Positions 29,302-39,413 of a DNA stretch of 42,250 bases are shown here, one piece after another. The DNA comes from DATKMK01 sp035541895 (GTDB taxonomy: Bacteria; Desulfobacterota; Binatia; HRBIN30; JACQVA1). Positions within the stretch are counted from its first letter, which is position 1. The number at the start of each line of letters is the position of its first letter. The position numbers and the translations under genes were made by a program. The notes under the pieces are model-generated. The model saw nothing but the letters and a program-made list of their open reading frames with translations. It was not told where the DNA came from and ran no database searches. The stretch spans positions 1 to 42,250 of the forward strand of contig DATKMK010000071.1 of the NCBI GenBank assembly GCA_035541895.1. Direction: 5' to 3'.

Positions 29302-30543
29302 ATGATCCCAATTCTGCACATCTCGATCGTTCAAGCCGTCCTCGGCGTCGGGGTACTTGCTTCCATTTGGTACTACCTGATGGTGCTGTATTCGGCGCGT
29401 GAATTCTTTCGGGCTCGAGGACAGCAAGCGAGCAGTGATCAATCGCTACCGACGGTCACGATTCTCAAGCCCCTCAAGGGGCTCGACCCGGACCTGTGCG
29501 AAAACCTGGCGACCTTCTGCCGGCAGGAATATCCGGCCGACGTGCAAATCATCTTCGGCGTTGCCGATGCGGGCGACCCTGCGACGCACGCGGTGGGGCA
29601 GCTGCGGAGAGATTTTCCCGCCGTACGAATTGACTTGGTGATCGATGGACGCGTGCACGGGACCAACTACAAGGTCAGCAATCTGCACAACATGTACGCC
29701 TCGGCTCGGAACGACGTGATCGTCATTGCCGACAGCGACATTCGCGTCCAGCCGGATTATTTGCGCCGCGTCGTCGCGCCGCTGCGCGACCCTGCCGTCG
29801 GGATGGTGAGCTGCCTCTACAAGGCGGTGCGCAAACCAGGTGGGCCGACCGTCATCGAGTCGCTTTTCATCAACACCGACTTCGCCGCGATGGTGATGGC
29901 GGCGCGCAAGGTCGAGAAGCCGAGTTACGCCTTCGGTGCGACTATCGCCCTGCGACGCGAGACGCTTGATGCCATCGGCGGCTTCCTCTCCATTCGCAAC
30001 TACCTCGCGGACGACTACTACCTCGGCCATCGGGTGGCGGCGCGCGGCCTGGCGCTGGTGCTTTCCGACGTGGTGGTTGAGACGGTCCTGGACGTCGGAT
30101 CGTGGCGCCGTTTGGTGCAACACCAGATCCGCTGGGCACGTACCTATCGCACGGTTCGGCCGGGTGGATACCTTGGGAGCCTCCTGACGCATGCAACGCT
30201 GTGGTCGGTGTTGTCCGCGATCTACTACGGATTCAGCCCGAGCAGTCTCGCGCTGGCATCCGCGGTAATCGGGCTACGCATCTGGTGCGCGGGGCAATTC
30301 TGTTTCCGCTACCTCGCAACCGACAACACCTGGGCGCAGTTGCCACTCGTGCCGTTGAAGGACCTCTTCATCTCCATCGTTTGCATGGCGAGCTTCTTCG
30401 GCAACACGATCCAGTGGAGCGGCCACACCTTCCGCGTGAAGCTCGGCGGCGAAATGTTTCTCGTCACCCCACCGGCGCGGACTCCAGCGTGGGAGCGCCC
30501 GCCGCTTGCGGAACCCAACGCGTCGGCGCACGAACCACTGTAG
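29302..30543 (+). CDS. hpnI: HpnI-like / ceramide glucosyltransferase-like glycosyltransferase
   Basis: This 413-residue membrane protein has an N-terminal helix (about 8-30), a GT2/GT21 catalytic domain and C-terminal helices (about 295-385). Motifs are TVTILKPLKGLDPDLCENLA near 52, ADSDIRVQPDYLRRV near 141, SYAFGATIALRRETLDAIGG near 207, NYLADDYYLGHR near 232 and HQIRWARTYRT near 273 (the QxxRW signature). This is the ceramide-glucosyltransferase-like group that includes HpnI, which adds GlcNAc to bacteriohopanetetrol. Other hopanoid genes are absent, so a different lipid acceptor is possible. No ribosome-binding site precedes the ATG. Confidence 0.75.
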   Translation: MIPILHISIVQAVLGVGVLASIWYYLMVLYSAREFFRARGQQASSDQSLPTVTILKPLKGLDPDLCENLATFCRQEYPADVQIIFGVADAGDPATHAVGQLRRDFPAVRIDLVIDGRVHGTNYKVSNLHNMYASARNDVIVIADSDIRVQPDYLRRVVAPLRDPAVGMVSCLYKAVRKPGGPTVIESLFINTDFAAMVMAARKVEKPSYAFGATIALRRETLDAIGGFLSIRNYLADDYYLGHRVAARGLALVLSDVVVETVLDVGSWRRLVQHQIRWARTYRTVRPGGYLGSLLTHATLWSVLSAIYYGFSPSSLALASAVIGLRIWCAGQFCFRYLATDNTWAQLPLVPLKDLFISIVCMASFFGNTIQWSGHTFRVKLGGEMFLVTPPARTPAWERPPLAEPNASAHEPL

Positions 30544-30632
30544 TCTCACCCCAATCGAAGTGCCGGCAGGCGAATCAGCCGGTGTTCGACGCGGGTTGGC
30601 AACTCATTGTAAGATCCTGAGGCGGGTGCTCA

Positions 30633-31406
30633 ATGGACACGTTACACACGAACCGCCTCGTCAACGAGGCGTTTCATAGCGATCTCGACGCACTCTATCT
30701 GCGCAACCATCGTGATCAAACGATGGCAAAAGTACGCGAGTTGCGGGACAAGTATGCGGCGCGCCGTTTGGGCAAGGCCACCGTATGGGATCGATTGATG
30801 GCGCTGCGCGACATCAACGACGAGTCCGACGCCGATCTCGAAGGGATGAGCCAGCTCGGCCACGCTCTCCAGACCGCCAACTCGCTCGCCGACGCCGGCT
30901 TAGGTGAAGACTGGATCGTCACCGGCTTGGTACACGACCTCGGTAAGATTTTGATTCAACACGGCGAAGCCCAGGAATTCGTCGTCGGCGATATCTTCCC
31001 CGTCGGCTGTGCCTACTCCCCCAACATCATTCGTCACGACTTTTTGAAGCAGAACCCCGACTGGACCAATCCCGACTATCAGACGAGAAATGGGATCTAC
31101 GAGGAGGGCTGCGGCCTCGATGCAGTCGTCTTCAGCTACGGGCACGACGAGTACATGTACCAAATCATGAAGGATCACCTGCCGGCGGACTTTGCCTGGG
31201 CGATTCGCTACCACAGTTTTCAATCCATCGCGGGCGACTACCTGCACCTCTTCAACGCCGAGGATCGGCGCCGCCGCGAGAGCTACATGAAGAGCTTCGC
31301 CGTGCACGACCTCTACACCAAGAACCCCCACGTCGCGCTCGAAGCGCGCCTGCCGGAGTACGAAGCGCTGATCAAGCGGAGATTCCCGGATCCGATCGAG
31401 TGGTGA
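30633..31406 (+). CDS. Inositol oxygenase (MIOX) family diiron enzyme
   Basis: The protein has 257 residues. All six MIOX iron ligands are present by motif: His77 (QLGHALQTAN), His101 and Asp102 (LVHDLGKIL), His171 (YGHDEYMY), His194 (IRYHSFQS) and Asp226 (VHDLYTK). The substrate-loop region LRDINDESDADLE is also conserved. MIOX cleaves myo-inositol to glucuronate with O2. The enzyme is uncommon in bacteria. No glucuronate or inositol catabolic genes are nearby; the neighbour is a lipid glycosyltransferase, so a cyclitol or sugar-lipid substrate is conceivable. It ends inside a hairpin shared with the convergent zinc-ribbon gene. Confidence 0.9.
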   Translation: MDTLHTNRLVNEAFHSDLDALYLRNHRDQTMAKVRELRDKYAARRLGKATVWDRLMALRDINDESDADLEGMSQLGHALQTANSLADAGLGEDWIVTGLVHDLGKILIQHGEAQEFVVGDIFPVGCAYSPNIIRHDFLKQNPDWTNPDYQTRNGIYEEGCGLDAVVFSYGHDEYMYQIMKDHLPADFAWAIRYHSFQSIAGDYLHLFNAEDRRRRESYMKSFAVHDLYTKNPHVALEARLPEYEALIKRRFPDPIEW

Positions 31407-31439
31407 TTGGCGAGCAGTCAATCGCCAACGCGATCACCA
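31401..31439. terminator. Hairpin over the convergent MIOX/zinc-ribbon stops
   Basis: TGGTGAT (31401-31407) pairs with ATCACCA (31433-31439) and TGGCGA (31408-31413) with TCGCCA (31422-31427), with a 5-base bulge and 8-base loop. Both stop codons lie in the stem. No T-run follows. Confidence 0.5.
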
Positions 31440-31640
31440 GCGACGCACGGCGGGCGGGGCAGGAGGCGGCTCGATCTTGTCGCCGCAGGTCGACCCGCAG
31501 CGTTGGCAGACATACTCGTATTTGTCGCCGCCGAGTAGCACCAGCAGCAACCGCTTGCGCACCGGCATCGCTTGCCGGCACTTCGGGCAGAACAGGAGCG
31601 ACGCTTCGAGTTGATCGTAGGAGTCGGGCGGGCGCGGCAT
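31434..31640 (-). CDS. Small zinc-ribbon protein
   Basis: The protein has 68 residues from the internal ATG 31640 (MPRPPDSYDQLEASLLFCPK). Two CxxC knuckles, FCPKCRQAM and YVCQRCGS, with a basic strand RKRLLLVLLGGDKYEYV between them, indicate a zinc ribbon of unknown function. An upstream ATG at 31700 would overlap the miaB start codon and cross its promoter; I prefer 31640 because the conserved part starts there. It is divergent from miaB and converges with the MIOX gene. Confidence 0.6.
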   Translation of the reverse strand: MPRPPDSYDQLEASLLFCPKCRQAMPVRKRLLLVLLGGDKYEYVCQRCGSTCGDKIEPPPAPPAVRRW

Positions 31641-31645
31641 CGGAA

Positions 31646-31674
31646 TTGTCTTCGCGTCGTAGCGCCGATATATA
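31646..31674 (+). promoter_or_regulatory. Sigma70-like promoter of miaB
   Basis: TTGTCT (31646-31651) and TATATA (31669-31674) are 17 bases apart, 25 bases before the miaB ATG. Each box matches four of six consensus bases. Confidence 0.5.
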
Positions 31675-31698
31675 GGGCGTCCGTCGAATAGCTTCAAC

Positions 31699-32991
<1,293 letters not shown>

Positions 32992-33104
32992 GATTTCGCC
33001 GCAGAGTAGTTCCTCAATTTCTCCGCGTGCTATAGAAGGAGCAACCGCTCGGCACGCAGCGGTCGCCCGTCAGGCGGCCGACCCAAGCGGAGGGAGAGAG
33101 AGGC

Positions 33105-35531
33105 ATGGGGTGCAAGCCTATCGCGGCGGTGATCGCCGCGACGTTCGCGTTCACGTCGAGTGCGGCTGAGGCCGCGCTGCACGGCGTGATGCCGAGCAGT
33201 CAACGTGTCAGCCCCGCCGGCCGCCAAATCAATCTCGGGTTGTTTCCGTCGGCGATGGTGATGAGCCCCGATGGGAAATGGCTGGTGGTCACCGACACCG
33301 GGTTTCTCGTGCAGTCGTTGAGCAGCGTCAACCTCAACACGCTGGTCGCTCAGAACCAGCAAGTCCTCACTGGTACCAACACCATCTTTCAAGGACTCGC
33401 ACTCGGGGCCGATGGTCGGTCCGGGTTCGTGTCGAGCGGGGGTTCCACCGACAGCACCGCGTCGACGCTTTTGCGAACGTTCAAGCTCAACGACAACGGC
33501 AAGTTCACGTTGGGTGCAAAGATTGCCGTCCCCGGTTTTCCGATCGGCATGGCGTCCACCCCCGACGCCAGCCGATTGTACGTGGTCCAAAATCTGACCC
33601 ATACGCTGGCGGTGGTCGATCCGGCCAGCCGCAGCATACTCGCGACGATTCCGGTCGGCCGATCTCCGTGGGGGGTGGCCGTGCACCCCACACGTCACGA
33701 AGCGTACGTCAGCAATCGCGGCGACAGGACGGTGTCGATCGTCGACACCGACATGAACGTGGTGCGCCAATCGGTGCCCACCGGTGCCAATCCCAACGCG
33801 CTCGCAGTGACGCCCGATGGGAGCAAGGTGTTCGTCGCCAACGCGAACAGTGACAGCGTGACCGTGTTCGACGTGCTGGATCCCACGCGCGCGCGGACGA
33901 TCTCCCTCCAGCCGTTCCCGGGCGCCAATTTCGGCAGCAGCCCCTCGGCGGTCGCCATCAGCCCCGATGGCGCCAGCGTCTACGTTACGCTGTCGTGGGA
34001 AAACGCGGTGGGGGTGATCGATGCGGGCACCGAGACGGTGCGCGGCTACATCCCGACCGGCTTCTACCCGAGCGCGCTCGTCGTCAGCCCGGACAGTCGC
34101 ACGCTGTACGTCACCACCATGAAGGGCTCGCGCACCTACCCGCGCACACGCACCATTCAACCCGTCGATCTTGCGTTCAACCTCCAACTCGGCGGCACCT
34201 ATGGTGTGCCCGGTACCTTGGAGATCGTTCCGGTGCCGAGCGCCGCACTGTTGCACGCCTACACGCGCCACGTCATCGCCAACAACGGCTGGAACACCAA
34301 GGTGCGCCCGAGTGACTATCCGGTCGCCGCCGGCTCGTGCTTCCCGATTCCCTGCAGCGGCGACGACCCGAGCCCCATCCAGCATGTCTTTTTCGTCGTG
34401 CGTGAGAATAAGACCTACGATCAAGTGCTCGGCGATCTGCCGCAAGGCAACGGCGATCCGAGCCTGACGTTCCAAGTCCTGAACCCCGACAAGACGGTTT
34501 TGTACACGGCGCGCGACATCTCGCCGAACACGCACGCCTTGGCCGAAGAGTTCGTGCTGCTCGATCGCTTCTTCGCCAACAGCGAAAAAAGCGAGCCCGG
34601 GCACGCGTGGACCATGGGCGCCATCGACACCGACTACGAAGAGCGGACCTGGGTGGCGGCCAGTTTCGAAGTCCGCCCCAATGACATCGGCAGCCATCTC
34701 TCGCGCAACACGGGTCCATCGATCCGCGGCACGATGTATCCCATCGCAACGCCGGAAAATGGTTTCTGGTTCGACAACTGCCACAACCACGGGGTCAGCT
34801 TCCGCAACTACGGCGAGTTCCTGCGCACCGACAACGACGGGCATCCAGTCGACTACTGGATGGAGAACACCAATTTCGACTTCGCCATCTTCGACCTGCA
34901 CATCACCGATGCGTCCCGCTATGAGGTGTGGAAGGCCGAATTCGATCAGCAAGTCGCCACCAACAGCGTGCCGCAGTTCAACTACATCGCGCTGCCCAAC
35001 GACCACACCAACGGCCGCACCGCCGGCTTTCCGGCGCCCGAGGCGTACATGGCCGACAACGACTACGCGCTCGGCAAACTGATCGAAACCATCTCGCACG
35101 CCACCGAGGTCTGGAAGCAGTCGATGATCTTCGTGCTCGAAGACGATCCGCAATCCGGCGGTGATCACGTCGACTCGCACCGCACCGTCGCGCTCGTCAT
35201 CGGCCCGTACGTCCGCCGCCATGCCGTCAATCACACGCGCTACGACATGGCGAGTATGCATCGGACCATGGAGCTGATCCTCGACCTGCCACCGATGAGT
35301 TTGTTCGATCAGATGGCGATCGTCATGCGCGACGTTTTCACCGACACGCCCGATTTCACGCCCTACAGCGCTCTACCGCAGAACATTCCGATCAGCATCA
35401 ATCCAGTCGGTACCTCGGGCGACGAGCTATCGCGTCGCTACGACTTCAGCCGCCCCGACCGCGTGCCCGACGCGGTGATGAACAAGGTGTTGTGGGAATA
35501 CTTTCACCGGCTGGAGCGCAAGCCGCGATAG
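33105..35531 (+). CDS. Secreted YncE-type beta-propeller fused to alkaline-phosphatase-superfamily phosphoesterase
   Basis: The protein has 808 residues. A signal peptide ends about residue 23 (SSAAEA/ALHG). Residues about 40-345 form a YVTN/YncE propeller with repeats such as PDASRLYVVQNLTHTLAVVD, TRHEAYVSNRGDRTVSIVD and PDGSKVFVANANSDSVTVFD. From about 428 a phosphoesterase domain begins FFVVRENKTYDQVLGDLP, with LPNDHTNG near 628 and LEDDPQSGGDHVDSHR near 681, metal-binding motifs of this family. The fusion is a recognised architecture of unknown substrate in the periplasm. GGAGGGA lies 9 bases upstream of the ATG, and an extended -10 (TGCTATAGA) ends at 33036. Confidence 0.88.
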   Translation: MGCKPIAAVIAATFAFTSSAAEAALHGVMPSSQRVSPAGRQINLGLFPSAMVMSPDGKWLVVTDTGFLVQSLSSVNLNTLVAQNQQVLTGTNTIFQGLALGADGRSGFVSSGGSTDSTASTLLRTFKLNDNGKFTLGAKIAVPGFPIGMASTPDASRLYVVQNLTHTLAVVDPASRSILATIPVGRSPWGVAVHPTRHEAYVSNRGDRTVSIVDTDMNVVRQSVPTGANPNALAVTPDGSKVFVANANSDSVTVFDVLDPTRARTISLQPFPGANFGSSPSAVAISPDGASVYVTLSWENAVGVIDAGTETVRGYIPTGFYPSALVVSPDSRTLYVTTMKGSRTYPRTRTIQPVDLAFNLQLGGTYGVPGTLEIVPVPSAALLHAYTRHVIANNGWNTKVRPSDYPVAAGSCFPIPCSGDDPSPIQHVFFVVRENKTYDQVLGDLPQGNGDPSLTFQVLNPDKTVLYTARDISPNTHALAEEFVLLDRFFANSEKSEPGHAWTMGAIDTDYEERTWVAASFEVRPNDIGSHLSRNTGPSIRGTMYPIATPENGFWFDNCHNHGVSFRNYGEFLRTDNDGHPVDYWMENTNFDFAIFDLHITDASRYEVWKAEFDQQVATNSVPQFNYIALPNDHTNGRTAGFPAPEAYMADNDYALGKLIETISHATEVWKQSMIFVLEDDPQSGGDHVDSHRTVALVIGPYVRRHAVNHTRYDMASMHRTMELILDLPPMSLFDQMAIVMRDVFTDTPDFTPYSALPQNIPISINPVGTSGDELSRRYDFSRPDRVPDAVMNKVLWEYFHRLERKPR

Positions 35532-35544
35532 GGTAGACTACAGC

Positions 35545-37170
35545 ATGACCTTCGATCTCATTCTCCACGATGCAACCATCTTCGACGGCACTGGTGCGCC
35601 GCCCGTGTCCGGTTCAATTGGCGTGCTCGGGGACCGCATCGCGGCCGTCGGCGATCTCGGCGACGCGGCCGCGGCGTGGGCGATCGACTGCGCCGGCAAG
35701 GCGATCGCCCCCGGCTTCATCGACATGCACTCGCACAGCGACTGGGTGATCCCGCACGCCGATCACGGTGCGGTGCTGGCGCCGTTGCTCGAACAAGGCA
35801 TCACGACGATCGTCGGCGGCAACTGCGGCTGCTCGCCGGCGCCGTACGTAGCCGGAAACCGGAAGCTGCTGCCGCTCGTCGGCCGCATGCTGCACGACCA
35901 CGACCTCGACTATCGGTGGTCGAGCATGGGCGAGTTTCTCGCGGCGTTGGAGCAGCAAGGTCTCGCGCTCAATCTCGCGCAACTGGTCGGCCATGGCACC
36001 ATTCGCGCCGCGGTCAACGGCATCAAGCCGGGACCGGCCAACGCCGAGGAGATCGGCGCGATGGCCGACCTCGCGCGCGCCGCGCTCGACGAAGGCGCCC
36101 TCGGTCTATCGACCGGGCTCGGCTACGCGCCGGGAGTGTTCGCCGACACCGACGAGTTGGTCGGCACCACGGCGCCACTAAAGGAGCGGCGCGGCGTGTA
36201 CACCTCGCACGCCCGCAGCTACATCGCGCTCGGCAGTCTCGACGATCCGACGCAGCAGCCGTCGAACCTGCGCGCGGTCGACGAGACCGCCGCCGTGTTC
36301 CGCGCTCACGGCATTCCCGTGCAGCACTCGCATCTCATCTTCGTCGGCGACACGACCTGGCCGACCACCGATCTCGTGCTCGAACACTTGGATCGGCTGG
36401 TCGAAGAAGGCGTCGACATCGCATGGGATGCGTTCCCCTACGTCGGCGGCAACACCACGCTGGTGGTCTTCATGCCGCCTTGGACGCTGCCGAACTTGCG
36501 CGACGCCGTCACCAACCCCGAGCAGCGCCAACGCGCCGCCGGCACGCTCAACTGGGTGCTGCCGCATCTCGGGATGCGCTGGGAGGACACGCAAATCATG
36601 TGGGTGCCGGATCGCCGGGTCGCGCATTACGAAGGCATGACGATCGCCGAGATCGCCCGCGATCGAGGCAACGACCCGACGGAAACCTATCTCGATCTGG
36701 TCGGCGAACTCGGCAGCCAAGCGCGCATCATCAACTGGAACTACAGCGGTCGCGACGACGAAGAGACCAGTCTGCGAAAGGTTCTGCAACACTCTCGCAC
36801 GTGCGTCGAGACCGACACGATTCTGACCGGGAACGGCTTCGACAACCCGGCGTCGTACGGCACCTTCCCGCGCGTACTCGGACGCTACGTGCGCGAGTTG
36901 AAGCTCATCACTTTGGCAAATGCCGTTCGCCGCATGACCGGCTTCTCCGCCGATCGCATGGGTCTGCGCGATCGTGGCCGCATCGCCACAGGCTTAGCCG
37001 CCGATCTCGTCGTGTTCGATCCGGAGACGGTCGGCGACACCACGACACGACGCGCACCCAACCGATCGCCGTCTGGCATCGAGACGGTCGTGCTCAACGG
37101 CCACGTGGTTGTGCGTGACGGAAAATTCGATCGCGCCGCCCGCGCGGGTCAAGTGTTGAGAAGGCGGTGA
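35545..37170 (+). CDS. N-acyl-D-amino-acid deacylase family amidohydrolase
   Basis: The protein has 541 residues with the amidohydrolase fold. The metal motif GFIDMHSHSDW gives His62 and His64. Further family features are GGNCGCSPAPYV near 93, VGHGTIRAAV near 148, EGALGLSTGLGYAPG near 187, the SHARS segment, QHSHLIFVG near 262 and the C-terminal GRIATGLAADLVVFDPETV, which returns to the small beta domain. It matches COG3653 D-aminoacylases, which hydrolyse N-acyl-D-amino acids; related members act on other cyclic or acyl amides. It starts 13 bases after the phosphoesterase gene and may be co-transcribed. Confidence 0.88.
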   Translation: MTFDLILHDATIFDGTGAPPVSGSIGVLGDRIAAVGDLGDAAAAWAIDCAGKAIAPGFIDMHSHSDWVIPHADHGAVLAPLLEQGITTIVGGNCGCSPAPYVAGNRKLLPLVGRMLHDHDLDYRWSSMGEFLAALEQQGLALNLAQLVGHGTIRAAVNGIKPGPANAEEIGAMADLARAALDEGALGLSTGLGYAPGVFADTDELVGTTAPLKERRGVYTSHARSYIALGSLDDPTQQPSNLRAVDETAAVFRAHGIPVQHSHLIFVGDTTWPTTDLVLEHLDRLVEEGVDIAWDAFPYVGGNTTLVVFMPPWTLPNLRDAVTNPEQRQRAAGTLNWVLPHLGMRWEDTQIMWVPDRRVAHYEGMTIAEIARDRGNDPTETYLDLVGELGSQARIINWNYSGRDDEETSLRKVLQHSRTCVETDTILTGNGFDNPASYGTFPRVLGRYVRELKLITLANAVRRMTGFSADRMGLRDRGRIATGLAADLVVFDPETVGDTTTRRAPNRSPSGIETVVLNGHVVVRDGKFDRAARAGQVLRRR

Positions 37171-37220
37171 TGAGCGGCCAGTGACAAGGGATGCGCCGAA
37201 GACTGTTTAGACTCATCACC
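37166..37220. terminator. Inverted repeat at the amidohydrolase/YqgE junction
   Basis: GGTGATGAG (37166-37174) and CTCATCACC (37212-37220) are perfect 9-base complements around a 37-base loop; the amidohydrolase stop codon lies in the left arm. The sequence resembles the heptamer repeats flanking arsC. No T-run. Confidence 0.45.
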
Positions 37221-37243
37221 GTCCCTCGTCACCCATCACTTCC

Positions 37244-37810
37244 TCAATGAACTCCCGGACTCATCTGCAGCGCGTTGGGATCGACGCCGAGACGGCGAAT
37301 CGATGCCTCCCACATCGCCCCGGACTCAGTATCGAACACCAGGTCGAGATCGACGTCCGCGGTGAGCCACGCGGACTGGAGTAACTCGCCGTCGAGTTGT
37401 CCCGGTCCCCACCCGGCGTAGCCGATCAGGAACCGACTGCGCGGCGGCGGCGGCCCCTCCATCAGTCGCCGCAAAAGCACCGGTGACGCCGAAAGGTATA
37501 AACCGTCCTTCACGCAAATGGCTTCAACGCCCGACGGCTCTTCGCCGACCAAGATCCACCCGCGCTGCGGCTCGACCGGACCGCCGACCCACAGTTGCAA
37601 GCCGTTGTCGGACTGCACGGGGGGATCGAGTTGAACGATGTCGGCTGCCGGCGTGCCCGTCGGCCGATTCAACACCAACCCGAACGCGCCGTCGCGTGTG
37701 TGCTCACACAACAACACGACCGTTCGCTTGAAGTTCGGGTCGTTGAGCTGCGGCATCGACAACAAGAGCGTGGGTGCCAATCCGTGATTCGCCGGTCCGC
37801 CTTCTTTCAT
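37244..37810 (-). CDS. YqgE/AlgH family protein
   Basis: The protein has 188 residues. The family pattern is complete: GLAPTLLLSMPQLNDPNFKR, VVLLCEHTRDGAFGLVLNRP, VWVGGPVxxxRGWIL-like LWVGGPVEPQRGWILVGEEP, RFLIGYAGWGPGQLDGELLQ and SAWLTADVDLDLVF. The molecular function is unsettled; some members influence alginate synthesis or transcription in Pseudomonas. It is soluble. It converges with the amidohydrolase gene and is divergent from nothing close; 59 bases separate it from the nucleoside hydrolase upstream on the same strand. Confidence 0.92.
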   Translation of the reverse strand: MKEGGPANHGLAPTLLLSMPQLNDPNFKRTVVLLCEHTRDGAFGLVLNRPTGTPAADIVQLDPPVQSDNGLQLWVGGPVEPQRGWILVGEEPSGVEAICVKDGLYLSASPVLLRRLMEGPPPPRSRFLIGYAGWGPGQLDGELLQSAWLTADVDLDLVFDTESGAMWEASIRRLGVDPNALQMSPGVH

Positions 37811-37869
37811 AAGAAGTATGATACGGCGCCGACGGGGGTATTGCTACCGACGCGTTCCACTCCCGCAGG

Positions 37870-38793
37870 TCAGGCCAGGCTGAGCAATCGCTGCAGAAGG
37901 AATTCGACGAAGCGCGGTGCGTCGACAGCCGTGGCGACCTCGAATTCCGGCGCATCGGCTTGCGCGACCAAGCGAAAGGTTCCGTCGACGAGGGTCGGCT
38001 GCAGGTGCAGCCGCTCGGTCGTCACCAACGAGGGATCGAACACAACCGCGAGTGTCAACGGGTCGTGGAGAAACGCGACCGTCGACGGATCGAACGTGCG
38101 CGTGGCGCCAAAGAATTGCGCGTGGATCGGTGCCCAGATCTCGATCGCGTTGCACAGTGTCTGGACGAGCAGTGAAGGCGATGTGCGCAGACGCGCCAGA
38201 TCCTGTTGGAGAAAGAAGGTTTTGAACGTTACGTCGAGCGGCACCAGCGTCGTCGGAATTCCGGCGCTCAGCACCAGCTCGGAGGCCTCCGCATCGGACC
38301 CGAGGTTGTATTCGGCCGCCGGGACGTCCGCGGCGCGCCCGATCGAACCGCCCATGACGGTGAGGTGAGGGATCGCGGCGATCAGCGCCGGCTCCTTCAT
38401 GATCGCGACCGCGAGGTTCGACAGCGGGCCGATGGTGACAACCTGCGGGCGTTCGCGCAACACGGTCTTGATGAACAGATCCACTCCATGGCTGGTCGCG
38501 AGTGTGAGCGGCTCGTTGGGGCTCACGATCCCCTGCCCTTCGTGACCGAGCCACAGAAAGTTGCGCCGGCGCAGAATCGGTTCGCGTACCCCAGCCGCAA
38601 CCGCCACCTCGGCCCGTCCGCCGAGCGAGAGCAGTTTCTTCGCAATCCGCGCGCGCAAACGGACGTCGCCCGACACGGTGGTCACCGCGCGCAGATCTAA
38701 TTCTGGCGCCGCGAGGAGCAAGGCGATCGCAATCGCATCATCGACGTCGGTGCCGACGTCGGTATCGAGCAAGATCGGAACCGTCTTCGCCAC
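37870..38793 (-). CDS. Nucleoside hydrolase (IUNH family)
   Basis: The protein has 307 residues from the GTG at 38793, which gives the canonical N-terminus AKTVPILLDTDVGTDVDDAIAI with the calcium-binding aspartate cluster. Other features are VTIGPLSNLAVAI near 123, LTVMGGSIGR near 145, PLDVTFKTFF near 190 and HDPLTLAVVFDP near 242. These enzymes split N-glycosidic bonds of nucleosides for salvage. The Asp-rich motif has one extra residue compared with DTDPGxDDA. Upstream in-frame codons to 39276 look non-coding and were rejected. No strong ribosome-binding site is visible. Confidence 0.88.
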   Translation of the reverse strand: MAKTVPILLDTDVGTDVDDAIAIALLLAAPELDLRAVTTVSGDVRLRARIAKKLLSLGGRAEVAVAAGVREPILRRRNFLWLGHEGQGIVSPNEPLTLATSHGVDLFIKTVLRERPQVVTIGPLSNLAVAIMKEPALIAAIPHLTVMGGSIGRAADVPAAEYNLGSDAEASELVLSAGIPTTLVPLDVTFKTFFLQQDLARLRTSPSLLVQTLCNAIEIWAPIHAQFFGATRTFDPSTVAFLHDPLTLAVVFDPSLVTTERLHLQPTLVDGTFRLVAQADAPEFEVATAVDAPRFVEFLLQRLLSLA

Positions 38794-38920
38794 TCGCGAT
38801 CGCTTAGCACGGCGCCCTCGAGCGAGGCGAGCAACGTGACCGATTTCAGCCGCTTCCAAAGCCCGCTCGGCACTCTGTATAAGCGGGCGTGTCCGCAACG
38901 AGCAGCGTGGAGGCGAGGCA

Positions 38921-39376
38921 ATGGCGCGTGCCCAATCGACGATGAAGCGAATCCGGATCCGTCGCTGCCGGCCGTGCGACGTGACCGCCGTGCTGCAATT
39001 CTGGAACCGGGCGGGCGCACCCGAGAGTGTGACCGATGCACCATCCTCGCTGCGCGCGCGGCTGCGTCGCGATCGCGACTTGCTCTTGTTGGCGTGGGAC
39101 GACTCTCGCTTGATTGGCTCAGTCATGGGCGGCTGGGACGGGTGGCGCGCCAGCATGGCTCGCCTCGCCGTCGATCCAGCGTATCGCCGTCTCGGCATCG
39201 CTCGCGCGCTGGTGGCCCGGGTGGAGAAACGACTGCGCGCAAGGGGTGCCAAGCGTATCGGCGGGATCGTCCTCATCGAAAATCGCCTCGGACGCGCCTT
39301 CTGGGAGCGAGCCGGCTACCGCCGCGACCGCCGCGTGTATCGCTACATCAAGGACCTCGCGGGCGCTCGCGACTAG
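38921..39376 (+). CDS. GNAT family N-acetyltransferase
   Basis: The protein has 151 residues with a single GNAT domain. The acetyl-CoA loop is MARLAVDPAYRRLGIARALVAR near 84 (R-x2-G-I/A), followed by AKRIGGIVLIENRLGRAFWE with the usual AxxFWExxGY ending at GYRRDRRVYRYIKDL. This resembles the RimI/YpeA-like group; the substrate is unknown. GGAGG 8 bases before ATG 38921 supports that start. It is divergent from the nucleoside hydrolase and lies 37 bases before cysteine synthase. Confidence 0.85.
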   Translation: MARAQSTMKRIRIRRCRPCDVTAVLQFWNRAGAPESVTDAPSSLRARLRRDRDLLLLAWDDSRLIGSVMGGWDGWRASMARLAVDPAYRRLGIARALVARVEKRLRARGAKRIGGIVLIENRLGRAFWERAGYRRDRRVYRYIKDLAGARD

Positions 39377-39413
39377 CGATGCGATGTCGTTCTTGGTAGC
39401 CAGTTCCGCATCC

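Noticed and set aside
33030..35261. 743-codon minus-strand open frame opposite the YncE/phosphoesterase gene
   Set aside because: Same antisense codon-bias effect; the plus-strand frame has a signal peptide, propeller repeats and metal motifs.
38794..39276. N-terminal extension of the nucleoside hydrolase
   Set aside because: It lies opposite the GNAT gene and lacks domain features; the nucleoside hydrolase calcium motif begins just after the GTG at 38793.
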